A DNA stretch of 64,000 bases from Thiovibrio sp964588325 (lineage in GTDB: Bacteria; Desulfobacterota; Desulfobulbia; Desulfobulbales; Desulfurivibrionaceae), in assembly GCA_964588325.1 (NCBI GenBank), contig CAZPOR010000001.1, positions 248,001 to 312,000 of the forward strand, in the 5' to 3' direction. Of the stretch, positions 26,449-36,649 are shown one piece after another. A program made the position numbers and the translations under genes. Under the pieces are notes generated by a model. The model worked only from the letters and a program-made list of their open reading frames with translations. It was not told the DNA's origin and made no database searches. How positions within the stretch are numbered: position 1 is the first letter of the stretch; each line of letters begins with the position of its first letter.

Positions 26449-27597
26449 TTACACCTCGGTCTGAAACCGGACACCCAGTATGGTCAGGTCGTCCGGGAAG
26501 CGGATGTCATTGGAAAAAAGCAGCATTTTTTCGATAAGTTGCTGCATCTTCTGCTCGGTATCCGGGAAGCCATGTTTACTCACCAATGCAGCCAGTCCAT
26601 CGCTGCCAAGCATGTGGCCGCGGGAGTCGGCGATTTCGATGGCGCCGTCGCTGAAAAAGAGCAGCCCGTCGTCGTGGCAAAAGGGGATGAGGCTCGCTTC
26701 GTATTCGGTTTTCGGCATCATGCCCAGCGGCAGTCCTGTCATCTGGATCGGTTGAGTTTCTTTTCCCCGCGTCAGCAGGAGCGGCGGGGTGCCTGCGCCG
26801 CAAAGGGCCACGGTTCGGGCTTTCAGGTCGATGAGGCCGAAAAGGCAGGTGGCAAAGGATTCTCCGTCCCGGACCAACTGGCAGAGATTGCGATTCACGG
26901 CGGTCATGAACGTGGCTGGCCGGTCCAGCAAGCGACGGTTGTTTTCCCACAGGGAGTGCAGGTGCATGGCGTACAGGGCCGCCGCCACCCCGTGCCCCAT
27001 GACATCGGCGAGCAGGAAGGCATAGCGGTTGTGGTCCAGTCGTTCCACCGTGGAATAATCACCGCCGACGATGTCATGGGGGGCATAATGGAAAGTCCAG
27101 CGCAGGCGCGGGTCGTCGTCGGGTGGCATGGCCATGGACAGCGCCTGGATCTGCCGGGCCCTTTCCAGGTCCCGCATCCGGAGGGAAAGATCCTGAAAGA
27201 CCTCCACCCCGCCGATGACCGTGCCCTGTTCGTTGCAGATGGGCGAGACGCTGACCTGCACCGGCAAGCGGCCGCCCTCTTTTTTTTTGGCGAACACCAG
27301 GGAGGGGGAGGTTGAACCGGCGCCGGTAATCATGGCCCGGTACAGGGGGCAGGATTCCTTGCCGCACAACTCCTTGCCTTCCTTGTCCGTATGGCGGAGG
27401 ATGTTGTCCTTGCATGATCTGCCCAGGACCTCCGAAGCCCTCCAGCCGGTGATCTTTTCCGCGGCCTCGTTCCAGTAGACGATCCGCCGCTCCAAGTCCG
27501 TGACATAGACGCCGTGGCTGATGCCGGACAGGATCTGATCCGCGGTGTAGGGAAGAGTGTGCAGGAGGGGGTACGGTTGTATGTTTCGGTCATCCAT
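26449..27597 (-). CDS. PAS-domain PP2C (SpoIIE/RsbU-type) phosphatase
   Basis: 382 residues. PAS domain (about 18-135; GVYVTDLERRIVYWNEAAEKI, with Cys residues in CKDN, LCGKESCP). SpoIIE phosphatase domain (about 165-380): metal ligands in DIVGGDYST and LLADVMGHG, then LLFFSDGAIEI. Dephosphorylates STAS antagonists in response to a PAS-sensed signal. ATG at 27597, 8 bases after the dnaE stop, so it is read with dnaE. The Cys-containing PAS may sense redox state (inference). Confidence 0.9.
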   Translation of the reverse strand: MDDRNIQPYPLLHTLPYTADQILSGISHGVYVTDLERRIVYWNEAAEKITGWRASEVLGRSCKDNILRHTDKEGKELCGKESCPLYRAMITGAGSTSPSLVFAKKKEGGRLPVQVSVSPICNEQGTVIGGVEVFQDLSLRMRDLERARQIQALSMAMPPDDDPRLRWTFHYAPHDIVGGDYSTVERLDHNRYAFLLADVMGHGVAAALYAMHLHSLWENNRRLLDRPATFMTAVNRNLCQLVRDGESFATCLFGLIDLKARTVALCGAGTPPLLLTRGKETQPIQMTGLPLGMMPKTEYEASLIPFCHDDGLLFFSDGAIEIADSRGHMLGSDGLAALVSKHGFPDTEQKMQQLIEKMLLFSNDIRFPDDLTILGVRFQTEV

Positions 27598-27605
27598 GCG
27601 TCATC

Positions 27606-30600
27606 TCACCCCTGTCCGTTCTGCCGCCAGCGACCGCCCTTGCCGCCGTTCCGGGGCTGGATCTCCGCCTTGGTTTTCAGGTACATCACGGCGGAATAGC
27701 CCAGCAATCCTTCCACCGCCGCATCGAATTCCTTGCACGGCCTCACGGTGAAGTCCGAGGGCGGCTCGATATCCACCTCGCCGCGGCCGGAAAAGTGCAG
27801 GGTCAGGGAAACCGGGCAGGTGCCGTGGAATTCCCGCACCTTGGTTTTCAGGCTTTCCAGCTTCTGGCGGTTCACCTGCTCGGGTTTCAGCAGGATGCGG
27901 GCGCCGTTGGTGTATTTGCTCCGTGCCTCGTTTAAGCTGTCCACGGATTCGGCGATGATCTTGGCGCCCTGTTCCTCCTGCTTGACCGTGCCCAGGACGA
28001 TGAGCGGCTCGTCGGAGGTGAGGAGATGGCCGGATTTGGCAAAGGCCTCGGGGAACACCACCACCTCGGCGGCTCCGGCCCGGTCTTCCAGCACGATGAA
28101 GGCCATGCGGTCGCCTTTTTTGCTGCGGTGGTCCTTGTATTCCCGCACCAACCCGCCAACGCGCACCGGCTGGTTGTCGCCCCAGTCGCCCAGGCCGGTG
28201 AGGTCGGTGTCGGCCACGGCCATGATCTCCTGGTGGAAGTTGTCCAGGGGATGGCCGGTAAGGTAGAAGCCAACCGTCTCTTTTTCAAAACCGAGCCGTT
28301 CTTTTTCGCTCCATTCCGGGATGTTGGGCAACTCAATGGCGTTGGCCTTGTTGCCCTGCGCCTGGGGCATGGCGGCGAACAGCGAGATCTGGCCGCTCAA
28401 GCGATCCCGCTGCGCGGATTGGGCCTGTTCCATGGCCATGTCGAGGATGGCGAAGAGCTGGGAGCGTTTGGCACCCAGGGAGTCGAAGGCCCCGGCCTTG
28501 ATCAGGCTTTCGATGACCCGCCGGTTTACCTTGCGGGAATCGACCCGGTCGCAGAAATCCTCCAGGCCCGCATAAGGGCCGTCCGCCGCCCGCACCTCCA
28601 TGATGGAGTCCAGGGCCGCGCCGCCCACGTTCTTGACCGCGGCCAACCCGAAGCGGATGCGGTCGTTGACCACGGCAAAATCCTTGTCCGACTCGTTAAT
28701 GTCCGGCGGTAGCACCTCGATCTCGTGATCCCGGCACTCGGTGATGTAGCGCACCACCTTGTCGGTATTGCCCACGTCGCAGGAGAGCAGGGCGGCCATG
28801 AACTGGGCCGGGTAGTGGGCCTTGAGCCAGGCGGTCTGGTAGGCGATCAGGGCGTAGGCCGCGCTGTGGCTCTTGTTGAAGCCGTAGCCCGCGAACTTGG
28901 CCATCAGGTCGAAGACGTACTCGGCCTTGTCCGGTGGGATGGAGTTCTTCTTGGCCCCGGCCAGGAATTTTTCCTTCTCAGCCTCCATGACCTCGGCCTT
29001 TTTCTTGCCCATGGCCCTCCGGAGGTTGTCGGCATCGCCCAGGGAGTAGCCTGCCAGGACGTTGGCGATCTTCATGACCTGCTCCTGATAGACGATAACC
29101 CCGTAGGTCTCTTTCAGGATCGGTTCCAACTGCGGCAATGGATAGATGGCCTGCATCCGGCCGTGCTTGGTGTCCACGAACTGATCCACCATGCCGGACT
29201 CCAGCGGGCCGGGCCGGTAGAGGGCCACCAGGGCGATGAGGTCGGAGAAGACCTCGGGCTTCATCTTCATCAGCAGCCCGCGCATGCCTGAGCTTTCCAA
29301 CTGGAACACCCCCAGGGCGTCGCCCCTGGCCAGCAGGTCGTAGGTCTTGGTGTCGTCCAGGGGGATGCGGTTGATGTCCGGCTTATGCCCGATGTCCGCA
29401 CCAATCAGCTTGAGGGCCCGGTCGATGACGGTGAGGGTTTTGAGGCCGAGAAAATCGAACTTGATCAGCCCGGTCATCTCGGTGTGGACCATGTCGTACT
29501 GGGTCAAGACCTCGCCCTTGGGGCCCTTGCAGACCGGCAGGTACTCCACCATGGGCCTGGGTGAGATCACCACCCCTGCGGCATGGATCGAGGTGTGGCG
29601 GTTGAGGCCCTCCAGGGTTTGGGCGATGCGCAGGAGCTCCTCCACCTGGGGGTCGCGCTTCATCAGCTCCTGGAGGCGGGCCTCCGCCTCGATGGCCTTC
29701 TTGATCGTGATCTTCAGCTCTTCCGGGATCAGCTTGGCGATGCGGTCCACGTCACCGTAGGCCATGCCCAGGGCGCGGCCCACGTCGCGGATCACGGCCC
29801 GGGCTTTCATGGAGCCGTAGGTGACGATCTGGGCCACGTGCGCCTCGCCGCCGTAGCGCTGCTGCACGTACTCGATGACCTCGCCGCGGCGTTCCTGGCA
29901 GAAATCCACGTCAAAGTCGGGCATGGACTTGCGCTCGATGTTCAGGAAACGCTCGAAGATCAGGCCGTAGGGGATGGGGTCGATGTCGGTGATCCGCATG
30001 GAATAGGCGGCAAGGCTGCCCGCGCCGGAGCCGCGGCCCGGCCCGACGGGGATCTCGTGATCCTTGGCCCAGTTGATGAAATCGGCCACGATGAGAAAAT
30101 AGCCGGGAAAGCCCATCTTCTGGATGACGTCGATCTCGTGGGTCAGCCGGTCGCGGTAGGTCTTTTCAATCTCCGGGGTGAGCTGGCCGATCTCCCGCAT
30201 GTCGCCCAGCCGCTCTTCAAGCCCGGCCAGGGCGGATTTTTCGAACAGGGAGTCAAGAGTCTCGCCCTCGGGCACCGGAAAGATAGGGAAATGAGACTCG
30301 CCGAAGCTCAGCTCGACATTGCAGCGTTCGGCCAGGCGGACCGTCTCGGCGATGGCCTCGGGCGAGTGGGCAAAACCCCTTTTCATCTCGTCGGGCGATT
30401 TGAAAAAAAGCTCGTCCGTGGAAAAGCGGAAGCGGCTGGCATCGTGCATGGTCTTGCCGGTCTGGATGCAGAGCAGCACCTCGTGGGCCTGGGCCTCCTC
30501 CCGGTTGAGGTAATGGCAGTCGTTGGTGGCGATGAGCGGAAGGCCCATCTCCTGGGAAAGCTGCTTGAGCCCCTGGTTGACCACCGTCTGTTCCGGGATA

Positions 30601-31151
30601 TTGTTTTCCTGCATTTCGAGATACAGGCGGTCGCCGAACAGACCCATGAGCTGGCGCGCCTCTTCCCGGGCGCCGTCCATGTCGCCCGCGGTGATCCGCA
30701 TGGGGATGCCGCCGTGCAGGCAGGCGGTGAGGGCGATGAGCCCTTCGGCGTGGGCAGAGAGTACTTCCATGTCGATGCGCGGCTTGTAGTGGAACCCTTC
30801 GAGCTGGGCCAGGCTGGCCAGTTTGAGCAGGTTCTGGTAGCCGGTGTTGTTCATGGCCAGAAGCACAAGGTGGAAGGCGGCCTTGCCCGCGCTTTTTGCC
30901 GACTTGTCGAAGCGGTGACTGGGGGAGACGTAGAATTCGCAGCCGATGATGGGCTTGATCCCGGCCTTCTTGGCCTGGACATAGAATTCCAAGGCGCCGA
31001 ACATGGAGCCGTGATCGGTGATGGCCACGGCGTCCATCCCGTATTCCTTGCACTTGGCCAGGAGGTCGCCGACCCGGATGGCCCCGTCGAGCAGGCTGTA
31101 CTGGGTGTGGACATGGAGATGGACGAAATTGGCTGGCGGGGTTTCCGACAT
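27606..31151 (-). CDS. dnaE: DNA polymerase III alpha subunit
   Basis: 1181 residues from the ATG at 31151 (AGGAAG upstream), the usual DnaE length; in-frame codons further up come from an intergenic repeat. PHP domain at the N terminus (HLHVHTQYSLLDGA), polymerase catalytic region with the GPGRGSGAGSLAAYSM and MPDFDVDFC segments (catalytic Asp), helix-hairpin-helix region, and a C-terminal OB fold (RVGGLVREYKDHRSKKGDRM). Replicative chain synthesis. The intact HxH of the PHP site suggests possible metal binding. Confidence 0.97.
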   Translation of the reverse strand: MSETPPANFVHLHVHTQYSLLDGAIRVGDLLAKCKEYGMDAVAITDHGSMFGALEFYVQAKKAGIKPIIGCEFYVSPSHRFDKSAKSAGKAAFHLVLLAMNNTGYQNLLKLASLAQLEGFHYKPRIDMEVLSAHAEGLIALTACLHGGIPMRITAGDMDGAREEARQLMGLFGDRLYLEMQENNIPEQTVVNQGLKQLSQEMGLPLIATNDCHYLNREEAQAHEVLLCIQTGKTMHDASRFRFSTDELFFKSPDEMKRGFAHSPEAIAETVRLAERCNVELSFGESHFPIFPVPEGETLDSLFEKSALAGLEERLGDMREIGQLTPEIEKTYRDRLTHEIDVIQKMGFPGYFLIVADFINWAKDHEIPVGPGRGSGAGSLAAYSMRITDIDPIPYGLIFERFLNIERKSMPDFDVDFCQERRGEVIEYVQQRYGGEAHVAQIVTYGSMKARAVIRDVGRALGMAYGDVDRIAKLIPEELKITIKKAIEAEARLQELMKRDPQVEELLRIAQTLEGLNRHTSIHAAGVVISPRPMVEYLPVCKGPKGEVLTQYDMVHTEMTGLIKFDFLGLKTLTVIDRALKLIGADIGHKPDINRIPLDDTKTYDLLARGDALGVFQLESSGMRGLLMKMKPEVFSDLIALVALYRPGPLESGMVDQFVDTKHGRMQAIYPLPQLEPILKETYGVIVYQEQVMKIANVLAGYSLGDADNLRRAMGKKKAEVMEAEKEKFLAGAKKNSIPPDKAEYVFDLMAKFAGYGFNKSHSAAYALIAYQTAWLKAHYPAQFMAALLSCDVGNTDKVVRYITECRDHEIEVLPPDINESDKDFAVVNDRIRFGLAAVKNVGGAALDSIMEVRAADGPYAGLEDFCDRVDSRKVNRRVIESLIKAGAFDSLGAKRSQLFAILDMAMEQAQSAQRDRLSGQISLFAAMPQAQGNKANAIELPNIPEWSEKERLGFEKETVGFYLTGHPLDNFHQEIMAVADTDLTGLGDWGDNQPVRVGGLVREYKDHRSKKGDRMAFIVLEDRAGAAEVVVFPEAFAKSGHLLTSDEPLIVLGTVKQEEQGAKIIAESVDSLNEARSKYTNGARILLKPEQVNRQKLESLKTKVREFHGTCPVSLTLHFSGRGEVDIEPPSDFTVRPCKEFDAAVEGLLGYSAVMYLKTKAEIQPRNGGKGGRWRQNGQG

Positions 31152-31177
31152 GGTCTTCCTGTTTAAGTTGTAAAAGA

Positions 31178-31257
31178 TTAACGCAGAGGCGCAGAGGCGC
31201 AAAGACAACGCTGATAGTGAAAGAAGAAAACCTAGCGTCTCTGCGCCATTGCGTTAA
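31178..31257. repeat. Intergenic inverted repeat (CGCAGAGGCGCAAAG family), copy 2
   Basis: Arms 31178-31204 and 31235-31257 pair at 20 of 23 positions, upstream of dnaE. The left arm holds CGCAGAGGCGCAAAG, shared with the element at 6160-6238. The loop is about 30 bases. No T-run follows the stem. Confidence 0.7.
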
Positions 31258-31270
31258 GGGTGTTCAGTGG

Positions 31271-32068
31271 TTACTCCGTACCGAAAATCCCCATCCGGTC
31301 CAGGGCGGCCAGGCTTGCCCACAGATCATCCTCGGAGTGGGGTTCCAGGGTGATCAGGGGTTGCAATCGCTGCGCCTTAAGATAGCCGAACAGGCCGGAA
31401 AAATCAAAGCTTCCCCTCCCCGGGGCACGATGCGCATCCCGGTCGCCGTGGTTGTCGTGCAGATGGACATGGCCGAGCCAGGGGGTCAGGGCGGGCAGCC
31501 AATCCTGCCAGGAGTTCTTGGCAAAGGCGTTGACATGGCCCACATCGAGGCAAAACCTGGCCAGAGGAGAGTTCAGGGCGGCGAGCATTTGTATGTGCTG
31601 TTCCGGCCCGGTCTCATACGTGTTTTCCAGCATCAGCGGAACCTGATGCGCCGCGGCTTGTGTCAGCAGTTCCTGCCAGGTTGCCAGGGAGGTGTTGAGC
31701 CAGGTAGCCTGTTTGTAGCCGTGTTTGTTTTCTTCGTAGTTCAGGTGGCAGATCACCGCCGCCGGTCGGAATATGGGAATAAGGTCAAAACACTTGCCCA
31801 GCTTGCTGCGGCTGGCCGCCAGGATGTTTTCGTCCAGAGCCCCCGGAGCGAGATCGAAAAACGGGGCGTGCAGGGTGCAGCCAAGCCCGGCCTCGGCCAG
31901 CGTTTTGGCAACCTCCCGGTATTCTTCGTCGGTGGCGGTGTAGAGCGTGTCGCCTTCCAGGCCGATTTCCGGCTGGATCCGGTGGTCAAGCACAAAATCC
32001 AGCTCCTGCTGGAGCCTGCGAAACGGGAAATTGATAAAACAGCGCGAGGTGATGTGCTGGTACGTCAT
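31271..32068 (-). CDS. Sugar phosphate isomerase/epimerase-like TIM-barrel protein
   Basis: 265 residues from ATG at 32068 (GGTGA 5 bases upstream); an in-frame ATG at 32086 adds six residues. AP-endonuclease-2/xylose-isomerase fold: CTLHAPFFDLAPGA, VICHLNYEENKHGY, MLENTYETG, FCLDVGHVN, HVHLHDNHGDRDAH and ITLEPHS give the His/Glu/Asp metal-ligand pattern. Substrate unknown; similar proteins occur as stand-alone metal-dependent isomerases. Lies just after the Trm112-like gene in the same direction. Confidence 0.8.
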   Translation of the reverse strand: MTYQHITSRCFINFPFRRLQQELDFVLDHRIQPEIGLEGDTLYTATDEEYREVAKTLAEAGLGCTLHAPFFDLAPGALDENILAASRSKLGKCFDLIPIFRPAAVICHLNYEENKHGYKQATWLNTSLATWQELLTQAAAHQVPLMLENTYETGPEQHIQMLAALNSPLARFCLDVGHVNAFAKNSWQDWLPALTPWLGHVHLHDNHGDRDAHRAPGRGSFDFSGLFGYLKAQRLQPLITLEPHSEDDLWASLAALDRMGIFGTE

Positions 32069-32089
32069 TTTTTCACCGTCCGGCATGCC

Positions 32090-32260
32090 TCAATCATCCA
32101 GCTTTTTGGCCTCGTCGATGAGCATGATGGGGATGTCCTCACGGATCTCGTAGAGAAGCTTGCAGCTCTCGCAGACCAGACCGTCTTTTTTTTCGGTGAG
32201 CCTGAGCTCCCCTTTGCATTTGGGGCAGGCAAGGATATCAAGCAGTTCCTGGCTGATCAT
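32090..32260 (-). CDS. Trm112-family zinc-ribbon protein
   Basis: 56 residues from the ATG at 32260 (GGAG about 8 bases upstream); an upstream in-frame start at 32344 gives no conserved sequence. ISQELLDILACPKCKGELRL, then GLVCESCKLLYEIREDIPIML: two CxxC pairs for one zinc, in the family's standard layout. In other organisms such proteins activate methyltransferases; in Gram-negatives they often sit near lipid A or LPS genes, as here. Confidence 0.88.
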   Translation of the reverse strand: MISQELLDILACPKCKGELRLTEKKDGLVCESCKLLYEIREDIPIMLIDEAKKLDD

Positions 32261-32490
32261 GGCGCGGCTCCGGCTGATGGTAATCGTAAGCAGTGGGGTT
32301 GTTTGTGCGGGAAACAACACAGGCATCGATATTGTCTTAAACACTTTCTATTTTTTGCAAAATGCGCTACGATATCGGACCTTTTCAGGTAGCCGGATCA
32401 TGCCGGCAAATCTTGTGTGAAGATAAAATGACCCGCCAAGAAAAGCAAGCCTTTCCGTGGGCGTGGTATTTGCTTGGGAGAAGAGCGAAA

Positions 32491-33365
<875 letters not shown>

Positions 33366-33369
<4 letters not shown>

Positions 33370-33911
33370 GGTTTGTTCCCTCCGAGATCCCCGGGGTGTT
33401 GCTTATCGAACCCCAGGTCTTTGGGGATAGCCGCGGATTTTTCATGGAAACCTGGCATGCCGCGAAGTTTGCCGCGGCCGGGCTTGATTGCAATTTTGTC
33501 CAAGACAACCACAGCAAGTCGGTGCGGGGAACCCTGCGCGGGCTGCATTATCAGATCAGAAAACCCCAGGGCAAGCTGGTGCGGGTGATCAGCGGCGAGG
33601 TGTTTGACGTGGCCGTGGATTTGCGGAAAAGCTCTCCTTTTTTTGGCCGATGGGTCGGGGAGACTCTCTCTGCGGAAAACAAGAAGATGCTCTGGGTGCC
33701 GCCGGGCTTTGGCCATGGTTTTTACGTGCTGAGTTCCGAGGCCGAATTTGTGTACAAATGTACGGAGCTGTATGCCCCGGAGCATGAACGCTGCATCCGC
33801 TGGGATGATCCCGGACTGGGCATCGTCTGGCCGTTGCTGGCGCAGGCGCCCCTACTCTCGGCCAAGGACCTGGCCGGGGTCTCGCTGGCCGAGGCGGAGT
33901 TGTATCCATGA
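33366..33911 (+). CDS. rfbC: dTDP-4-dehydrorhamnose 3,5-epimerase
   Basis: 181 residues, normal length. Cupin fold: GVLLIEPQVFGDSRGFFMET, the catalytic His in TLRGLHYQ, and WVPPGFGHGFYVLS near the second half. Epimerises C3 and C5 of dTDP-4-keto-6-deoxyglucose. Overlaps rfbA and rfbD by 4 bases on either side, so rfbACDB is translated as a coupled set. Confidence 0.95.
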
Positions 33912-34783
33912 AGGTGTTGCTTGCCGGCGGTAATGGTCAGTTGGGCAAGGAACTGCAACATTGCAAGCCCGCCGGCATGGAGCTGCTGGCCTTGAACTCC
34001 TCAGAGCTGGATATCCGGGAGGCCGAAGCTGTGACGGTCAAGGTGGGCGGATTCCGGCCCCAGGTGATCATCAATACCGCTGCCTATACTGCGGTGGATC
34101 GGGCGGAAAACGAACAGGAAGCAGCCTTTGCCATCAACGGCCAGGGCGCGGCAAACCTTGCCCAGGCCGCCCGCATGGTGGGGGCATATTGCCTGCAAAT
34201 ATCCACGGATTTTGTTTTTGACGGAACGCAATCCCGCCCCTATCTGCCCATGGACCGGACAAATCCCCTGGGGGTTTACGGAGCCAGCAAGCTGGCCGGT
34301 GAGCAGTTGGCGCTTGCAGCCCATCCCGAGGGTATGGCCATTGTCCGTACAGCCTGGCTCTATTCCGCTTGTGGCAATAATTTTGTCACCACCATGCTCC
34401 GGCTCATGGCTGAACGCGAAACCATAGGGGTGGTGGCGGATCAGGTCGGCACCCCGACCTGGGGGAGTGGTTTGGCCGAGGGCCTTTGGCAGATGTGTTG
34501 TGTGCAGCCCAAAGGGATCTACCACTGGACCGATGCCGGGGTCGCCAGTTGGTATGATTTCGCCGTGGCCATCCAGGAAGAGGCGGTGGCGTTAGACCTG
34601 CTTGATCGGGAAATCCCCATCCTGCCCATCAATACCGTTGACTATCCGACTCCGGCCAGGCGACCCGCTTACAGCGTGCTGGACAAGACCCAGACCTGGA
34701 CGGCCCTGGGAATGACGCCGCCCCACTGGCGGGTTGCCCTGCGGAGGATGTTGCTTGAATATAAGGAGAACCGTGGTGCGTAA
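33908..34783 (+). CDS. rfbD: dTDP-4-dehydrorhamnose reductase
   Basis: 291 residues. Short-chain dehydrogenase fold: MKVLLAGGNGQLGKEL for NADPH binding, then NTAAYTAVDRAENE, STDFVFDG and YGASKLAGE with the catalytic Tyr-x3-Lys. Makes dTDP-L-rhamnose. The start overlaps rfbC by 4 bases; the stop lies inside the first codons of rfbB. Confidence 0.95.
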   Translation: MKVLLAGGNGQLGKELQHCKPAGMELLALNSSELDIREAEAVTVKVGGFRPQVIINTAAYTAVDRAENEQEAAFAINGQGAANLAQAARMVGAYCLQISTDFVFDGTQSRPYLPMDRTNPLGVYGASKLAGEQLALAAHPEGMAIVRTAWLYSACGNNFVTTMLRLMAERETIGVVADQVGTPTWGSGLAEGLWQMCCVQPKGIYHWTDAGVASWYDFAVAIQEEAVALDLLDREIPILPINTVDYPTPARRPAYSVLDKTQTWTALGMTPPHWRVALRRMLLEYKENRGA

Positions 34784-35873
34784 GCTGCTTGTTACCGGCG
34801 GGGCCGGGTTCATCGGGGCTAACTTTGTCCAGTACTGGCTGGCCCGCTATCCGCAAGACCGGGTGGTGGTGCTTGATGCCCTGACCTATGCCGGGAACAT
34901 GACCAGCCTTGCCGGGTGCCTGGATCAGGAGAATTTCCGCTTTGTCCACGGCGACATCGGGGATCAGGATCTGGTTGAAACCCTGCTGGTCGAAGAGTCC
35001 CTCGACACCGTGGTCAACTTTGCCGCCGAATCCCATGTGGACCGCTCCATCCACGGCCCGGACCCCTTTGTCATCACCAATGTGGTCGGCACCCACAGCC
35101 TGCTCAAGGCGGCGAAAAAGGTCTGGCTGGACGGTGGCGGGCTGCCGCACCGGTTTCATCACGTTTCCACCGATGAGGTCTATGGCTCGCTGACCCCGGA
35201 AGCGCCGCCCTTTACGGAAACCTCTGCCTATGCACCCAACTCACCCTATTCGGCGAGCAAGGCGGCCTCGGATCATCTGGTGCGGGCGTATCATCACACC
35301 TATGGGCTTGAGGTTACCACCAGCAACTGCTCCAACAACTATGGTCCCTACCAGTTTCCGGAAAAGCTGATCCCGCTCATCATCCTCAATATCCTGGAGG
35401 CCAAACCGCTGCCCATTTACGGCGACGGCCTGAACATCCGCGATTGGCTCCATGTGGAGGACCATTGCCGGGGCATCGAGCTGGTGCTGCACAAAGGCAG
35501 GGTTGGCGAAGTGTACAATATCGGCGGCAACAACGAGTGGACGAATATCGAGATTGTCCGGCTGGTTTGTAGTCTGGTGGATGAACGGCTCGCTGCCTCC
35601 GAACCCCTGCGGCAACGTTTCCCGCGTTCTCCGGTCTGCCTGGGGCGCACGGCGGAATCCCTCATCACCTTTGTCAAAGACAGGCCCGGCCATGACCGGC
35701 GCTATGCCATCGATGCCGAGAAAAGCCGGAGCGAGCTGGGTTATGCGCCCCAGGAATCCTTTGAAACCGGAATCCGCAAAACCATCGACTGGTACCTGGC
35801 CAACGAGGGCTGGTGGCGAGCGGTGATGAACGGCAGCTATAGGGATTGGCTGGAAACGCAGTATGACCACTGA
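34776..35873 (+). CDS. rfbB: dTDP-glucose 4,6-dehydratase
   Basis: 365 residues from GTG at 34776, chosen because AAGGAG lies 7 bases upstream (GTG at 34773 is the alternative). TGGAGFIGANF binds NAD; the active site has STDEVYGSL (Thr/Asp/Glu) and YSASK. Second step of the dTDP-rhamnose pathway. Overlaps rfbD by 8 bases and the following GT2 gene by 11. Having all four rfb genes means rhamnose is very likely in the LPS. Confidence 0.95.
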   Translation: MRKLLVTGGAGFIGANFVQYWLARYPQDRVVVLDALTYAGNMTSLAGCLDQENFRFVHGDIGDQDLVETLLVEESLDTVVNFAAESHVDRSIHGPDPFVITNVVGTHSLLKAAKKVWLDGGGLPHRFHHVSTDEVYGSLTPEAPPFTETSAYAPNSPYSASKAASDHLVRAYHHTYGLEVTTSNCSNNYGPYQFPEKLIPLIILNILEAKPLPIYGDGLNIRDWLHVEDHCRGIELVLHKGRVGEVYNIGGNNEWTNIEIVRLVCSLVDERLAASEPLRQRFPRSPVCLGRTAESLITFVKDRPGHDRRYAIDAEKSRSELGYAPQESFETGIRKTIDWYLANEGWWRAVMNGSYRDWLETQYDH

Positions 35874-36639
35874 AAAACTGCCACTCTCCGTGGCCATCAT
35901 CACCAAGAACGAAGAAGAGCGTTTGCCCGAGTGTCTGGCCAGCATTGCCTTTGCCGGGGAAGTTGTGGTGGTTGATTCGGGCAGCACGGACAGGACCGTG
36001 GAGATTGCCCAGGAGTTCGGGGCAGAGGTGTTTGTCGAGCCGTGGCAGGGGTTTGGCCGCCAGAAGCAGATGGCCATTGACCGCTGCCGCCACGATTGGG
36101 TGCTGGTTCTGGATGCCGACGAGCGGGTTAGCCCGGAGGCGCAGGCTGAAATCGTGGCGGTATTGGCCACGGGTCCGTGCGTTGCCTACAGTTTTCCCCG
36201 CAAGAATTATTTTTGCGGTCGCTGGCTCAAACATGCCGGCTGGTGGCCGGACCGGGTTGTCCGGTTGTTTCGCAAGGATTCAGCGAAGATGTCCGAGCGG
36301 GCGGTGCATGAGTCCTTGGCGGTGCATGGCCCGGCGGGGGAATTGCAGCAGCCCCTGATTCATTATGCCAATAAGGGACTGGCGCAGACCCTGGATAAGG
36401 TAAACCAGTATTCTTCCGCCGGGGCGGAGGAGCTTTTTGCCCAAGGGAAATCGGCTTCGGTATTGACGGCGCTGGTGCGGGCCAAGTGGGCTTTTTTGTA
36501 TAATTATATCCTCCGAGGCGGGTTTCTCGACGGAGGCGAAGGTTTTGTCATGGCCATTTCCGATTTCATGAACGTATTTTTCAAGTATGCCAAGCTGCGC
36601 GAGCTGCAGAAGCAAAAAGAAAAAGATTCGTTGTCCTGA
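35863..36639 (+). CDS. GT2 glycosyltransferase, WaaE-like (LPS core)
   Basis: 258 residues. GT-A fold: SVAIITKNEEERLPECLAS, VVDSGSTDRT, and the DxD-type LDADERV; GRWLKHAGWWPDRVVRLFRK and AVHESLAV match the WaaE/KdtX type of beta-1,4-glucosyltransferase that adds to the first heptose. The C terminus is weakly hydrophobic and may sit on the membrane. Overlaps rfbB by 11 bases and is followed closely by the heptosyltransferase gene. Confidence 0.85.
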   Translation: MTTEKLPLSVAIITKNEEERLPECLASIAFAGEVVVVDSGSTDRTVEIAQEFGAEVFVEPWQGFGRQKQMAIDRCRHDWVLVLDADERVSPEAQAEIVAVLATGPCVAYSFPRKNYFCGRWLKHAGWWPDRVVRLFRKDSAKMSERAVHESLAVHGPAGELQQPLIHYANKGLAQTLDKVNQYSSAGAEELFAQGKSASVLTALVRAKWAFLYNYILRGGFLDGGEGFVMAISDFMNVFFKYAKLRELQKQKEKDSLS

Positions 36640-36649
36640 TCCGGGTTCC

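Noticed and set aside
29583..31166. 527-codon open frame on the + strand across dnaE
   Set aside because: Antisense shadow of a GC-rich, strongly conserved gene; no recognisable protein similarity.
31217..32392. 391-codon + strand frame opposite the isomerase and Trm112-like genes
   Set aside because: Both - strand genes have clear family motifs; the + frame has none.
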